A stretch of DNA of 19,391 nt from Ectocarpus siliculosus. Lineage: Eukaryota > Sar > Phaeophyceae > Ectocarpales > Ectocarpaceae. The notes under the pieces are model-generated. The model saw only the letters and a list, made by a program, of their open reading frames with translations, searched no databases and had not been told where the DNA came from. The stretch spans positions 1 to 19,391 of the forward strand of contig FN648923.1 in the NCBI GenBank assembly GCA_000310025.1, read 5' to 3'. Of the stretch, positions 1 to 9,925 are shown piece after piece (within the stretch, counting starts at the first letter, position 1; the number at the start of each line of letters is the position of its first letter). The translations under genes and the position numbers were made by a program.

Positions 1-47
1 GAGTCCCTGCAGCAACCAGTAGTATCTGCTTCTAAAGCTTTCGACCA

Positions 48-84
48 CCGAAGGACCGCCCGTTCAACCTTCTTCGGACGGGCG
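48..84. other. Overlapping inverted repeats in every A unit (representative copy)
   Basis: CGCCCGT at 57-63 is perfectly complementary to ACGGGCG at 78-84, leaving a 14-nt loop. CCGAAG at 48-53 is complementary to CTTCGG at 72-77. The stems interleave, so they are alternatives or a pseudoknot-like topology, and zero nucleotides between the two 3' arms makes simultaneous formation strained. The same arrangement recurs in nearly all A units; some copies have CCTGTTC in place of CCCGTTC, which weakens one stem (for example at 947-955). Array C keeps a CGAAG...CTTCG pair at the matching place around a different interior. Whether the unit is ever transcribed is unknown. Confidence 0.6.
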
Positions 85-606
85 AGTTAGGACATCGGTT
101 CGACACAACTGCAGATACAAGCGACAGCCGACCTCACCTGTCCCCAGTCACCTCCCAGCAAAAGCAGCGGGATGCCCGCTTCGATATCGTACTGTGCTCG
201 TCCCGATAGGGTACACGTGTTCGACCCGATAGGGTACATGTGCTGGCGCCGATAATGTACAAGCTGGCGCTGATCTGTACATGTGCTCCAGAAATCAAAC
301 GTGGGCCGGTACCGTCAGAGCGCTGTCTGGTCAGGCGGCGGTGTGGCGAACGACGGAGCGGGGAGTAGAGGCGGGGACATGCTGCGCATTGGAGGAGCTC
401 CCCGAATGACGAGTCCCTGCAGCAACCAGTAGTATCTGCTTCTAAAGCTTTCGACCACCGAAGGACCGCCCGTTCAACCTTCTTCGGACGGGCGAGTTAG
501 GACATCGGTTCGACACAACTGCAGATACAAGCGACAGCCGACCTCACCTGTCCCCAGTCACCTCCCAGCACAAACAGCGGGATGCCCGCTTCGATATCGC
601 ACTGTG

Positions 607-769
607 CCCGTCCCGATAGGGTACATGTGCTCGTCCCGCTAGGGTACATGTCTTCGCCCCGATAGGGTACACGTGTTCGCCCCTGATAGGGTACATGTGT
701 TCGCCCCGATAGGGTACATGTGCTGGTGCCGATAATGTACAAGCTGGCGCTGATCTGTACATGTGCTCC
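607..769 (+). repeat. Longest 23-bp minisatellite block in array A (five canonical copies plus two degenerate copies)
   Basis: Within the 480-bp unit (411-890), the motif CCCGATAGGGTACATGTG plus a short CTCGT- or TTCGC-type spacer recurs every 23 bp, with one 24-bp copy that has an extra T (CCCCTGATAGGG). Five copies carry GGGTAC. Two degenerate copies follow (GCCGATAATGTACAAGC and GCTGATCTGTACATGTG). The degenerate pair is the constant 3' edge of the block in most A units, whereas the number of canonical copies varies from one to five. Each canonical copy contains the palindrome ACATGT or a close variant. Because 23 is not a multiple of three, translation cycles through three different peptide phases on either strand, which argues against a protein repeat. 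Confidence 0.92.
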
Positions 770-3285
770 AGAAATCAAACGTGGGCCGGTACCGTCAGAG
801 CGCTCTCTGGTCAGGCGGCGGTGTGGCGAACGACGTAGCGGGGAGTATAGACGGGGACATGGTGAGCATTGGAGGAGCACCTCGAATGACGAGTCCCTGC
901 AGCAACCAGTAGTATCTGCTTCTAAAGCTTTCGACCACCGAAGGACCGCCTGTTCAACCTTCTTCGGACGGGCGCGTTAGGACATCGATTTTATACAACT
1001 GCAGATACAAGCGACAGCCGACCTCACCTGTCCCCAGTCACCTCCCAGCAAAAGCAGCGGGATGCCCGCTTCGATATCGTACTGTGATCGTCCGGATAGG
1101 GTCCATGTGCTCGTCCCGGTAGGGTACATGTCTTCGCCCCTGATAGGATACTATGTTCGACCCGATAGGGTACATGTGCTGGCGCCGATAATGTACAAGC
1201 TGGCGCTGATCTGTACATGTGCTCCAGAAATCAAACGTGGGCCGGTACCGTCAGAGCGCGCTGTCTGGTCAGGCGGCGGTGTGGCGAACGACGGAGCGGG
1301 GAGTAGAGGCGGGGACATCGTCAGCATTGGAAGAGCACCTCGAATGATGAGTCCCTGCAGCAACCAGTAGTATCTGCTTCTAAAGCTTTCGACGACCGAA
1401 GGACCGCCTGTTCAACCTTCTTCGGACGGGCGCGTTAGGTCATCGATTTCATACAACTGCAGATACAAGCGACAGCCGACCTCACCTGTCCCCGGTCACC
1501 TCCCAGCAAAAGCAGCGGGATGCCGGCTTCGATATCGTACTGTGCTCGCCCCGATAGGGTCCATGTGCTCGTCCCGGTAGGGTACAATTGTTCGCCCCTG
1601 ATAGGATACTACGTTCGACCCGATAGGGTACACGTGCTGGTGCCAACAATGTACAAGCTGGCGCTGATCTGTACATGTGCTCCAGAAATCAAACGTGGGC
1701 CGGTACCGTCAGAGCGCTGTCTGGTCAGGCGGCGGTGTGGCGAACGACGCAGCGGGGAGTAGAGGCGGGGACATGGTGCGCATTGGAGGAGCTCCCCGAA
1801 TGACGAGTCCCTGCAGCAACCAGTAGTATCTGCTTCTAAAGCTTTCGACCACCGAAGGACCGCCCGTTCAACCTTCTTCGGACGGGCGCGCTAGGACATC
1901 TGTTCGATACAACTGCAGATACAAGCGACAGCCGACCTCACCTGTCCCTAGTCACCTCCCAGCAAAAGCAGCGGGATGCCCGCTTCGATATCGTACTGTG
2001 CTCAGTCCCGATAGGGTACATGTGTTCGCCCCGATAGGGTACACGTGCTGGTGCCGATAATGTACAAGCTGGCGCTGATCTGTACATATGCTCCAGAAAT
2101 CAAACGTGGGCCGGTACCGTCAGAGCGCTGTCTGGTCAGGCGGCGGTGTGGCGAACAACGCAGCGGGGAGTAGAGACGGGGACATCGTCAGCATTGGAAG
2201 AGCACCTCGAATGATGAGTCCCTGCAGCAACCAGTAGTATCTGCTTCTAAAGCTTTCGACGACCGAAGGACCGCCCGTTCTACCTTCTTCGGACGGGCGC
2301 GCTAGGACATCGGTTCGACACAACTGCAGATACAAGCGACAGCCGACCTCACCTGTCCCCGGTCACCTCCCAGCAAAAGCAGCGGGATGCCCGCTTCGAT
2401 ATCGTACTGTGCTCGCCCCGATAGGGTACATGTGTGCGCCCCGGTAGAGTACATGTGTTCGCCCCGCATAGGATACATGTGTTCGACCCGATAGGGTACA
2501 TGTGCTGGCGCCGATAATGTACAAGCTGGCCCTGATCTGTACATGTGCTCCAGAAATCAAACGTGGGCCGGTACCGTCAGAGCGCTGTCTGGTCAGGCGG
2601 CGGTGTGGCGAACGACGCAGCGGGGCGTAGAGAACGGGACATCGTGAGCATTGGAAGAGCACCTCGAATGGTGAGTCCCTGAAGCAACCAGTAGTATCTG
2701 CTTCTAAAGCTTTCGACCACCGAAGGACCGCCCGTTCAACCTTCTTCGGACGGGCGCACAAGGGCATCGGTTCGATAAAACTGCAGATACAAGCGACAGC
2801 CGACCTCACTTGTCCCCGGTCACGTCCCAGCAAACGCAGCGGGATGCCCGCTTCGATATCGCACTGTGCTCGTCCTGATAGGGTACATGTGTTCGCCCCG
2901 ATAGGGTACACGTGCTGGCGCCGATAATGTACAAGCTGGCCCTGATCTGTACATGTGCTCCAGAAATCAAACGTGGGCCGGTACCGTGCAGAGCGCTGGC
3001 TGGTCAGGCGGCGGTGTGGCGAACGACGCAGGGGGGAGTAGAGACGGGGACATCGTCAGCTTTGGAAGAGCACCTCCAATGATGAGTCCCTGCAGCAATC
3101 AGTGGTATCTGCTTCTAAAGCTTTCGAAGAACGAAGGACCGCCCGTTCAACCTTCTTCGGACGGGCGCGCAAGGGTATCGGTTCGACACAACTGCAGATA
3201 CAAGCGACAGCCGACCTCACCTGTCCCCGTTCACCTCCCAGCAAAAGCAGCGGGATGCCCGCTTCGATATCGCACTGTGTTCGTC

Positions 3286-4180
3286 CCGATAGGGTACATG
3301 TGCTGGTGCCGATAATGTACAAGCTGGCGCTGATCTGTACATGTGCTCCAGAAATCAAACGTGGGCCGGTACCGTCAGAGCGCTGTCTGGTCAGGCGGCG
3401 GTGTGGCGAACGAAGCAGCGGGGAGTAGAGGAGGGGACATCGTGAGCATTGGAAGAGCTCCCCGAATGACGAGTCCCTGCAGCAACCAGTAGTACCTGCC
3501 TCTGAAGCTTTCGGCCACCGAAGGACCGCCCGTTTAACCTTCTTCGGACGGGCGCGCTGGGACATCGGTTCGACACAACTGCACATACAAGCGACAGCCG
3601 ACCTCACCTGTCCCCGGTCACCTCCTAGCAAAAGCAGCGGGATGCCCGCTTCGATATCGTACTGTGCTCATCCCGATAGGGTACATGTGTTCGCCCCGAT
3701 AGGGTACATGTGCTGGTGCCGATAATGTGATCTGTACATGTGCTCCAGAAATCAAACGTGGGCCGGTACCGTCAGAGCGCTGTCTGGTCAGGCGGCGGTG
3801 TGGCGAACGACGGAGCGGGGAGTAGAGACGGGGACATCGTCAGAATTGGAAGAGCACCCCGAATGATGAGTCCCTGCAGCAACCAGTGTTACCTGTTTCT
3901 GAAGCTTTCAACCACCGAAGGACCGCCTGTTCAACCTTCTTCGGACGGGCGCGTTAGGATATTGGTTCGACACCACTACACATACAAGCGACAGCCGACC
4001 TCACCTGTCCCCAGTCACCTCCCAGCAAAAGCAGCGGGATGCCCGCTTCGAAGTCGTACTGTGCTCGTCCCGATAGGGTACATGTGCTGGTGCCGATAAT
4101 GTACAAGCTGGCGCTGATCTGTACATCTGCTCCAGAAATCAAACGTGGGCCGGTACCGTCAGAGCGCTGTCTGGTCAGGC
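3286..4180 (+). repeat. Higher-order block duplication in array A, copy 1
   Basis: This stretch matches 4527-5421 at an offset of 1,241 bp (397+387+457, i.e. three units). Shared unit-specific variants include GCGAACGAAGCAGCGG, CCTGCCTCTGAAGCTTTCGG, CCCGTTTAACC, a 13-bp deletion giving GATAATGTGATCTG, CAGTGTTACCTGTTTCTG, GGATATTGGTTCG and GTACATCTGCTCC. These are absent from most other A units, so the block was copied as a unit rather than arising by independent change. Boundaries are approximate, set where shared private variants stop. Confidence 0.8.
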
Positions 4181-4526
4181 GGCGGCGTAGCGGACGACGG
4201 AGCGGGGAGCAAAGGCGGGGACATCGTCAGCATTGGAGGAGCTCCACGAATGGTGAGTCCCTGCAGCAACCAGTGGTATCTGCTTCTAAAGCTTTCGACG
4301 ACCGAAGGACCGCCCGTTCAACCTTCTTCGGACGGGCGCGCTAGGACATCGGTTCGACACAACTGCAGATACAAGCGACAGCCGATCTCACCTGTCCCCG
4401 GTCACCTCCCAGCAAAAGCAGCGGGATGCCCGCTTCGATATCGTACTGTGCTCATCCCGATAGGGTACATGTGTGCGCCCCGGTAGAGTACATGCGTTCG
4501 CCCCGCATAGGATACATGTGTTCGAC

Positions 4527-5421
4527 CCGATAGGGTACATGTGCTGGTGCCGATAATGTACAAGCTGGCGCTGATCTGTACATGTGCTCCAGAAATCAAA
4601 CGTGGGCCGGTACCGTCAGAGCGCTGTCTGGTCAGGCGGCGGTGTGGCGAACGAAGCAGCGGGGAGTAGAGGTGGGGACATCGTGAGCATTGGAAGAGCT
4701 CCCCGAATGACGAGTCCCCGCAGCAACCAGTAGTACCTGCCTCTGAAGCTTTCGGCCACCGAAGGACCGCCCGTTTAACCTTCTTCGGACGGGCGCGCTG
4801 GGACATCGGTTCGACACCACTGCAGATACAAGCGACAGCCGACCTCACCTGTCCCTAGTCACCTCCTAGCAAAAGCAGCGGGATGCCCGCTTCGATATCG
4901 TACTGTGCTCATCCCGATAGGGTACATGTGTTCGCCCCGATAGGGTGCATGTGCTGGTGCCGATAATGTGATCTGTACATGTGCTCCAGAAATCAAACGT
5001 GGGCCGGTACCGTCAGAGCGCTGTCTGGTCAGGCGGCGGTGTGGCGAACGACGGAGCGGGAAGTAGAGACGGGGACATCGTCAGCATTGGAAGAGCACCC
5101 CGAATGATGAGTCCCTGCAGCAACCAGTGTTACCTGTTTCTGAAGCTTTCAACCACCGAAGGACCGCCTGTTCAACCTTCTTCGGAAGGGCGCGTTAGGA
5201 TATTGGTTCGACACCACTACACACACAAGCGACAGCCGACCTCACCTGTCCCCAGTCACCTCCCAGCAAAAGCAGCGGGATGCCCGCTTCGAAGTTTTAC
5301 TGTGCTCGTCCTCGATAGGGTACATGTGCTGGTGCCGATAATGTACAAGCTGGCGCTGATCTGTACATCTGCTCCAGAAATCAAACGTGGGCCGGTACCG
5401 TCAGAGCGCTGTCTGGTCAGG
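4527..5421 (+). repeat. Higher-order block duplication in array A, copy 2
   Basis: This is the second copy of the block at 3286-4180, with a handful of differences (for example GTCCCCGCAGC at 4714 against GTCCCTGCAGC at 3473, and GAAGTTTTAC against GAAGTCGTAC). A partial third relative follows at about 5497-6110. It shares the 13-bp deletion (GATAATGTGACCTG) and then the CAGTGTTACCTG and GGATATTGGTTCG unit, at an offset of 785 bp from the second copy. The series suggests at least two rounds of block copying. Confidence 0.78.
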
Positions 5422-8400
5422 CGGCGGTGTGGCGAACGACGCAGCGGGAAGTAGAGGCGGGGACATCGTCAGCGTTCGAAGAGCACCTCGAATGATGAGT
5501 CCCTGCAGCAACCAGTAGTATCTGCTTCTAAAGCTTTCAACCACCGAAGGACCGCCCGTTTAACCTTCTTCGGACGGGCGCGTTACGACATCGGTTCGAC
5601 ACAACTGCACATACAAGCGACAGCCGACCTCACCTGTCCCCGGTCACCTCCCAGCAAAAGCAGCGGGATGCCCGCTTCGACGTCGTACTGTGCTCGTCCC
5701 CATAGGGTACATGTGTTCGTCCCGATAGGGTACATGTGCTGGTGCCGATAATGTGACCTGTACATGTGCTCCAGAAATCAAACGTGGGCCGGTACCGTCA
5801 GAGCGCTGTCTGGTCAGGCGGCGGTGTTGCGAACGACGGAGCGGGGAGTAGAGACGGGGACATCGTCAGCATTGGAAGAGCACCCCGAATGATGAGTCCC
5901 TGCAGCAACCAGTGTTACCTGTTTCTGAAGCTTTCAACCACCGAAGGACCGCCTGTTCAACCTTCTTCGGACGGGCGCGTTAGGATATTGGTTCGACACC
6001 ACTACACATACAAGCGACAGCCGACCTCACCTGTCCCCGGTCACCTCCCAGCAAAAGCAGCGGGATGCCCGCTTCGACGTCGTACTGTGCTCGTCCCCAT
6101 AGGGTACATGTGTTCGTCCCAATAGGGTACGTGTGCTGGTGCCGATAATGTACACGCTGGCGCTGATCTGTACATGTGCTCCAGAAATCAAACGTGGGCC
6201 GGTACCGTCAGAGCGCTGTCTGGTCAGGCGGCGGTGTGGCGAACGACGTAGCGGGGAGTAGAGACGGGGACATCGTCAGCGTTCGAAGAGCACCTCGAAT
6301 GATGAGTCCCTGCAGCAACCAGTAGTATCTGCTTCTAAACCTTTCGACCACCGAAGGACCGCCCGTTCAACCATCTTCGGACAGGCGCGTTAGGACATCG
6401 GTTCGACACAACTGTACCTACAAGCGACAGCCGACCTCACCTGTTCCAGTCACCTCCCAGCAAAAGCAGCGGGATGCCCGCTTCGATATCGTACTGTGCT
6501 CATCCCGATAGGGTCCATGTGTTCGCCCCTGATAGGGTACATGTGTTCGCCCCGACAGGGTACATGTGCTGGTGCCGATAATGTACAAGCTGGCGCTGAT
6601 CTGTACATGTGCTCCAGAAATCAAACGTGGGCCGGTACCATCAGAGCGCTGTCTGGTCAGGCGGCGGTGTGGCGAACGACGTAGCGGGGAGTAGAGGCGG
6701 GGACATCGGGAGTATTGGAGCAGCACCTCGAATGATGAGTCCCTGCAGCAACCAGTAGTATCTGCTTCTAAAGCTTTCGACCACCGAAGGACCGCCCGTT
6801 CAACCTTCTTCGGACGGGCGCGTTAGGACATCGGTTCGACACAACTGCAGATACAAGCGACAGCCGACCTCACCTGTCCCCAGTGACCTGCCAACAAAAG
6901 CAGCGGGATGCCTGCTTCGATATCGTACTGTGCTCGTCCCGGTAGGGTACATGTGTTCGCCCCGATAGGGTACATGTGCTGGTGCCGATAATGTACAAGC
7001 TGGCGCTGATCTGTACATGTGCTCCAGAAATCAAACGTGGGCCGGTACCGTCAGAGCGCTGTCTGGTCAGGCGGCGGTGTGGCGAACGACGTAGCGGGGA
7101 GTAGAGACGGGGACATCGTCAGCGTTCGAAGAGAACCTCGAATGATGAGTCCCTGCAGCAACCAGTGGTATCTGCTTCTAAAGCTTTCGACCACCGAAGG
7201 ACCGCCCGTTCAACCTTCTTCGGACGGGCGCGTTAGGACATCGGTTCGACACAACTGTACCTACAAGCGACAGCCGACCTCACCTGTCCCCAGTCACCTC
7301 CCAGCAAAAGCAGTGGGATGCCCGCTTCGATATCGTACTGTGCTCGTCCCGATAGGGTACATGTGTTCGTCCCGGTAGGGTACATGTGTTCGCCCCTGAT
7401 AGGATACATGTGTTCGCCTCGATAGGGTACATGTGCTGGTGCCGATAATGTACAAGCTGGCGCTGATCTGTACATGTGCTCCAGAAATCAAACGTGGGCT
7501 GGTACCATCAGAGCGCTGTCTGGTCAGGCGGCGGTGTGGCGAACGACGTAGCGGTGAGTAGAGGCGGGGACATCGGGAGTATTGGAGCAGCACCTCGAAT
7601 GATGAGTCCCTGCAGCAACCAGTAGTATCTGCTTCTAAAGCTTTCGACCACCGAAGGACCGCCCGTTCAACCTTCTTCGGACGGGCGCGTTAGGACATCG
7701 GTTCGACACAACTGCAGATACAAGCGACAGCCGACCTCACCTGTCCCCAGTGACCTGCCAGCAAAAGCAGCGGGATGCCCGCTTCGATATCGTACTGTGC
7801 TCGTCCCGATAGGGTACATGTGTTCGACCCGGTAGAGTACATGTGTTCGCCCCTGATGGGGTACACGTACTCGCCCCGATAGGGTACATGTGCTGGTGCC
7901 GATAATGTACAAGCTGGCGCTGATCTGTACATGTGCTCCAGAAATCAAACGTGGGCCGGTACCGTCAGAGCGCTGTCTGGTCAGGCGGCGGTGTGGCGAA
8001 CGACGGAGCGGGGAGTAGAGACGGGGACATCGTCAGCATTGGAAGAGAACCTCGAATGATGAGTCCCTGCAGTAACCAGTAGTACCTGCTTCTGAAGCTT
8101 TTGACGACCAAAGGACCGCCCGTTCAACCTTCTTCGGACGGGCGCGTTAGGACATCGGTTCGACACAACTGCACACACAAGCGACAGCCGACCTCACCTG
8201 TCCCCAGTGACCTCCCAGCAAAAGCAGCGGGATGCCCGCTTCGATATCGTACTGTGCTCGTCCCGGTAGGGTACATGTGTTCGCCCCTGATAGGGTACAT
8301 GTGCTGGTGCCGATAATGTACAAGCTGGCGCTGATCTGTACATGTGCTCCAGAAATCAAACGTGGGCCGGTACCGTCAGAGCGCTGTCTCGCCAGGCGGC

Positions 8401-8734
8401 GGTGTGGCGAACGACGTAGCGGGGAGTAGAGACGGGGACATCGTCAGCATTGGAAGAGCACCTCGAATGATGAGTCCCTTTAGTATCCAGTAGTACCTGC
8501 TTCTGAAGCTTTCGACGACCGAAGGACCGCCCGTTCAACCTTCTTCGGACGGGCGCGTTAGGACATCGGTTCGACACAACTGCACACACAAGCGACAGCC
8601 GACATCACCTGTCCCTAGTCACCTCCCAGCAAAAGCAGCGGGATGCCCGCTTCGATATCGTACTGTGCTCGTCCTGATAGGGTACATGTGTTCACCTCGA
8701 TAGGGTACATGTGCTGGTGCCGATAATGTACAAG

Positions 8735-8774
8735 CTGGCGCTGATAATGTACAAGCTGGCGATGATCTGTACAT
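8735..8774 (+). repeat. Local 21-bp duplication inside the last complete A unit
   Basis: GATAATGTACAAGCTGGCG occurs twice in direct succession here, followed by ATGATCTGTAC. Other A units have a single copy. Together with a 2-bp GC insertion (GAGCGCGCTG), this gives the 433-bp unit at 8472 its length with only two canonical GGGTAC copies. The degenerate minisatellite edge can therefore also expand. Confidence 0.85.
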
Positions 8775-9043
8775 GTGCTCCAGAAATCAAACGTGGGCCG
8801 GTACCGTCAGAGCGCGCTGCCTGGTTAGGCGGCGGTGTGGCGAACGACGGAGCGGGGAGTAGACGCGGGGACATCGTGAGCATTGGAAGAGCACTTCGAA
8901 TGATGAATCCCTGCACTATCCAGAGTACCTGCTTCTAGAGCTTTCAGCGACCAAGGGACCGCCCGTTCAACCTTCTTTGGACGGGCGCGTTAGGACATCG
9001 GGTCGACACAACTGCAGATACAAGCGACAGCCGACCTCACCTG

Positions 9044-9924
9044 GGCCACCGGAGACGATGGCGACGGTCCCACTGTTCCCGGTGGTCACGGCCCCGCTCG
9101 ACACAGCAACTAGCCCGCCTCCTGTGTCTCTGGTGCCAGCTACCATGGTCAACGCACCCCCGAGAGCTTGAGCGCTTGTACCAGCTGATATACTCAGGTC
9201 AGCGCCTACATCTGAGTCACCCCACCCGGCCGCCCTACTCAGATCACGACCGACGGTCTCTCCTGCACCCGCCGTCACCGTGATCACCCCGCCCGTCGTC
9301 CCGGTGCCTCGTCCCGCCACCACCTTGAACGATCCGCCCGTCGGCCCGCCGCCCGTCGCCAAGCTCACCGACCCACCCGTCGATGTGGTGCCCGTTCCGG
9401 CCGCCATCGACACAGGACCGCCGTCACACCCGTGCCGGCCGCCAACGTCAGCGTCCCGCTCGTGGTGTAGGCGCTGGTGCCCACCGTAAGACTCACCGCT
9501 CCGCCAGCTCCCGACCTCGCCGCGCCACTGCCGATGAGCAACGGGCCGCTGGTGGCGGAGCTGGTGGTACCCGAGCTCAACGCAATGGCGCCGCTCACGG
9601 CCTCGGTGCCGGCGTTGGGTGATCGGATGGTGACCCCGCCGCTGATGGTGGCCGTGCCCTCGCCGCTGGTGATGGTCACCGATCCTCCGGTGGCCGTGGT
9701 CGACTCGCCGGCCGCCACCCCTCGGGGCCAGTTTATTTGAGTGTACCTTTTTAGGGTAAGTTAACCTGTGACCACGGGAATCGACCGCGTCGAGTGTTGG
9801 ATCAGTACGGACATACGAAGGTACTGGGTAGAGAGAGATCGGAACGGTTTTTAATGTGAAGACAAAAACAACAACAACAATCTCGACCAGACCACCCTCG
9901 CCCGTATCACTGCTTCCCACGGTC
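9044..9924 (-). pseudogene. Beta-solenoid-type repeat protein, copy 1 (downstream-most): truncated, interrupted by an insertion and a 1-bp deletion
   Basis: From 9920 the frame reads VGSSDTGEGGLVE and then enters a net 163-bp insertion (9720-9882). Beyond it the solenoid resumes one frame over (AAGESTTATGGSVTITSGEG, from about 9718). It runs to near 9421, where one C of a CCC run is missing compared with copies 2 and 3 (CACAGGACCGCCGTC against CACAGGACCGCCCGTC). This returns reading to the original frame (GGPVSMAAGTGTTSTGG) until the block ends at 9044. The ORF then runs on into array A and stops near 8967. Insertion (+163) and deletion (-1) sum to 162, so a 317-codon ORF stays open although its middle is nonsense (Arg/His-rich). 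About 115 bp present at the low-coordinate end of copies 2 and 3 are missing. Confidence 0.65.
9720..9882 (+). mobile_element. Net 163-bp insertion with a CAA-rich tail, probably a short non-autonomous element or retroposed fragment
   Basis: Copies 2 and 3 of the solenoid repeat run straight through the matching site (GGCCGCAACCTCGACC at 11565-11580), so this DNA is an insertion. It is less GC-rich than its surroundings. On the plus strand it begins about GGGGCCAGTTTATTTGAG and ends in an A/C-rich run, AAAAACAACAACAACAA, at 9864-9880. CTCG flanks it on both sides (9721-9724 and 9882-9885), with two extra C on the left, so a 4-bp target duplication is possible but weak. The CAA-type 3' tail suggests a short retroposon in plus orientation. 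No terminal inverted repeats, no TG...CA ends and no convincing Pol III boxes are seen. On the minus strand it supplies an AATAAA hexamer (9737-9732), in the sense of the interrupted gene. No simple GT-AG intron in this stretch restores the solenoid frame. Confidence 0.55.
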
Positions 9925-9925
9925 T

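Larger units (their letters stand above)
1..9043 (+). repeat. Satellite array A: 21 complete units plus one truncated unit, 387-480 bp each, with an internal 23-bp minisatellite
   Basis: Units are anchored on GAGTCCCTGCAGCAAC, starting at 1, 411, 891, 1349, 1805, 2216, 2673, 3084, 3471, 3868, 4255, 4712, 5109, 5497, 5894, 6304, 6737, 7147, 7604, 8061, 8472 and 8905 (the last truncated at 9043). Each unit has the same order: CTGCAGCAACCAG, AAGCTTTC, an inverted repeat around CGCCCGT/ACGGGCG, TCGGTTCGACAC, GCGACAGCCGACCTCACC, AGCGGGATGCCCGC, a variable 23-bp minisatellite, AATCAAACGTGGGCCGG, GAGCGCTGTCTGG and GACGGGGACATCG. Many short ORFs occur on both strands. I read them as non-coding because the 23-bp step rotates the reading frame and unit lengths are mostly not multiples of three. 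I see no rRNA, snRNA or tRNA in the unit. A subtelomeric, centromeric or intergenic-spacer satellite is possible, but the sequence alone does not decide. Confidence 0.95.

Noticed and set aside
95-110. tRNA or SINE B-box-like GGTTCGACACA in each A unit
   Set aside because: It matches only part of the B-box. I found no convincing A-box at the right distance, no cloverleaf and no T-run terminator.
2363-2911. Minus-strand ORF of 182 codons in array A with CTLSGR- and HVPYRGE-like peptides
   Set aside because: The peptides are the three phases of one 23-bp minisatellite. Unit lengths break the frame from unit to unit, and there is no consistent start or domain.
1-9043. CRISPR-like array (short repeats with spacers)
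   Set aside because: The 23-bp repeats are directly adjacent with almost no unique spacer, are nested in a large repeat, and have no associated genes.
9749-9760. Telomere-like TTTTTAGGGTAAG in the insertion
   Set aside because: It is a single occurrence with no tandem copies.
9720-9887. Insertion as a GT-AG spliceosomal intron
   Set aside because: I tried the GT donors near the upstream edge against the AG at 9722-9721. None gives a length that restores the solenoid frame.
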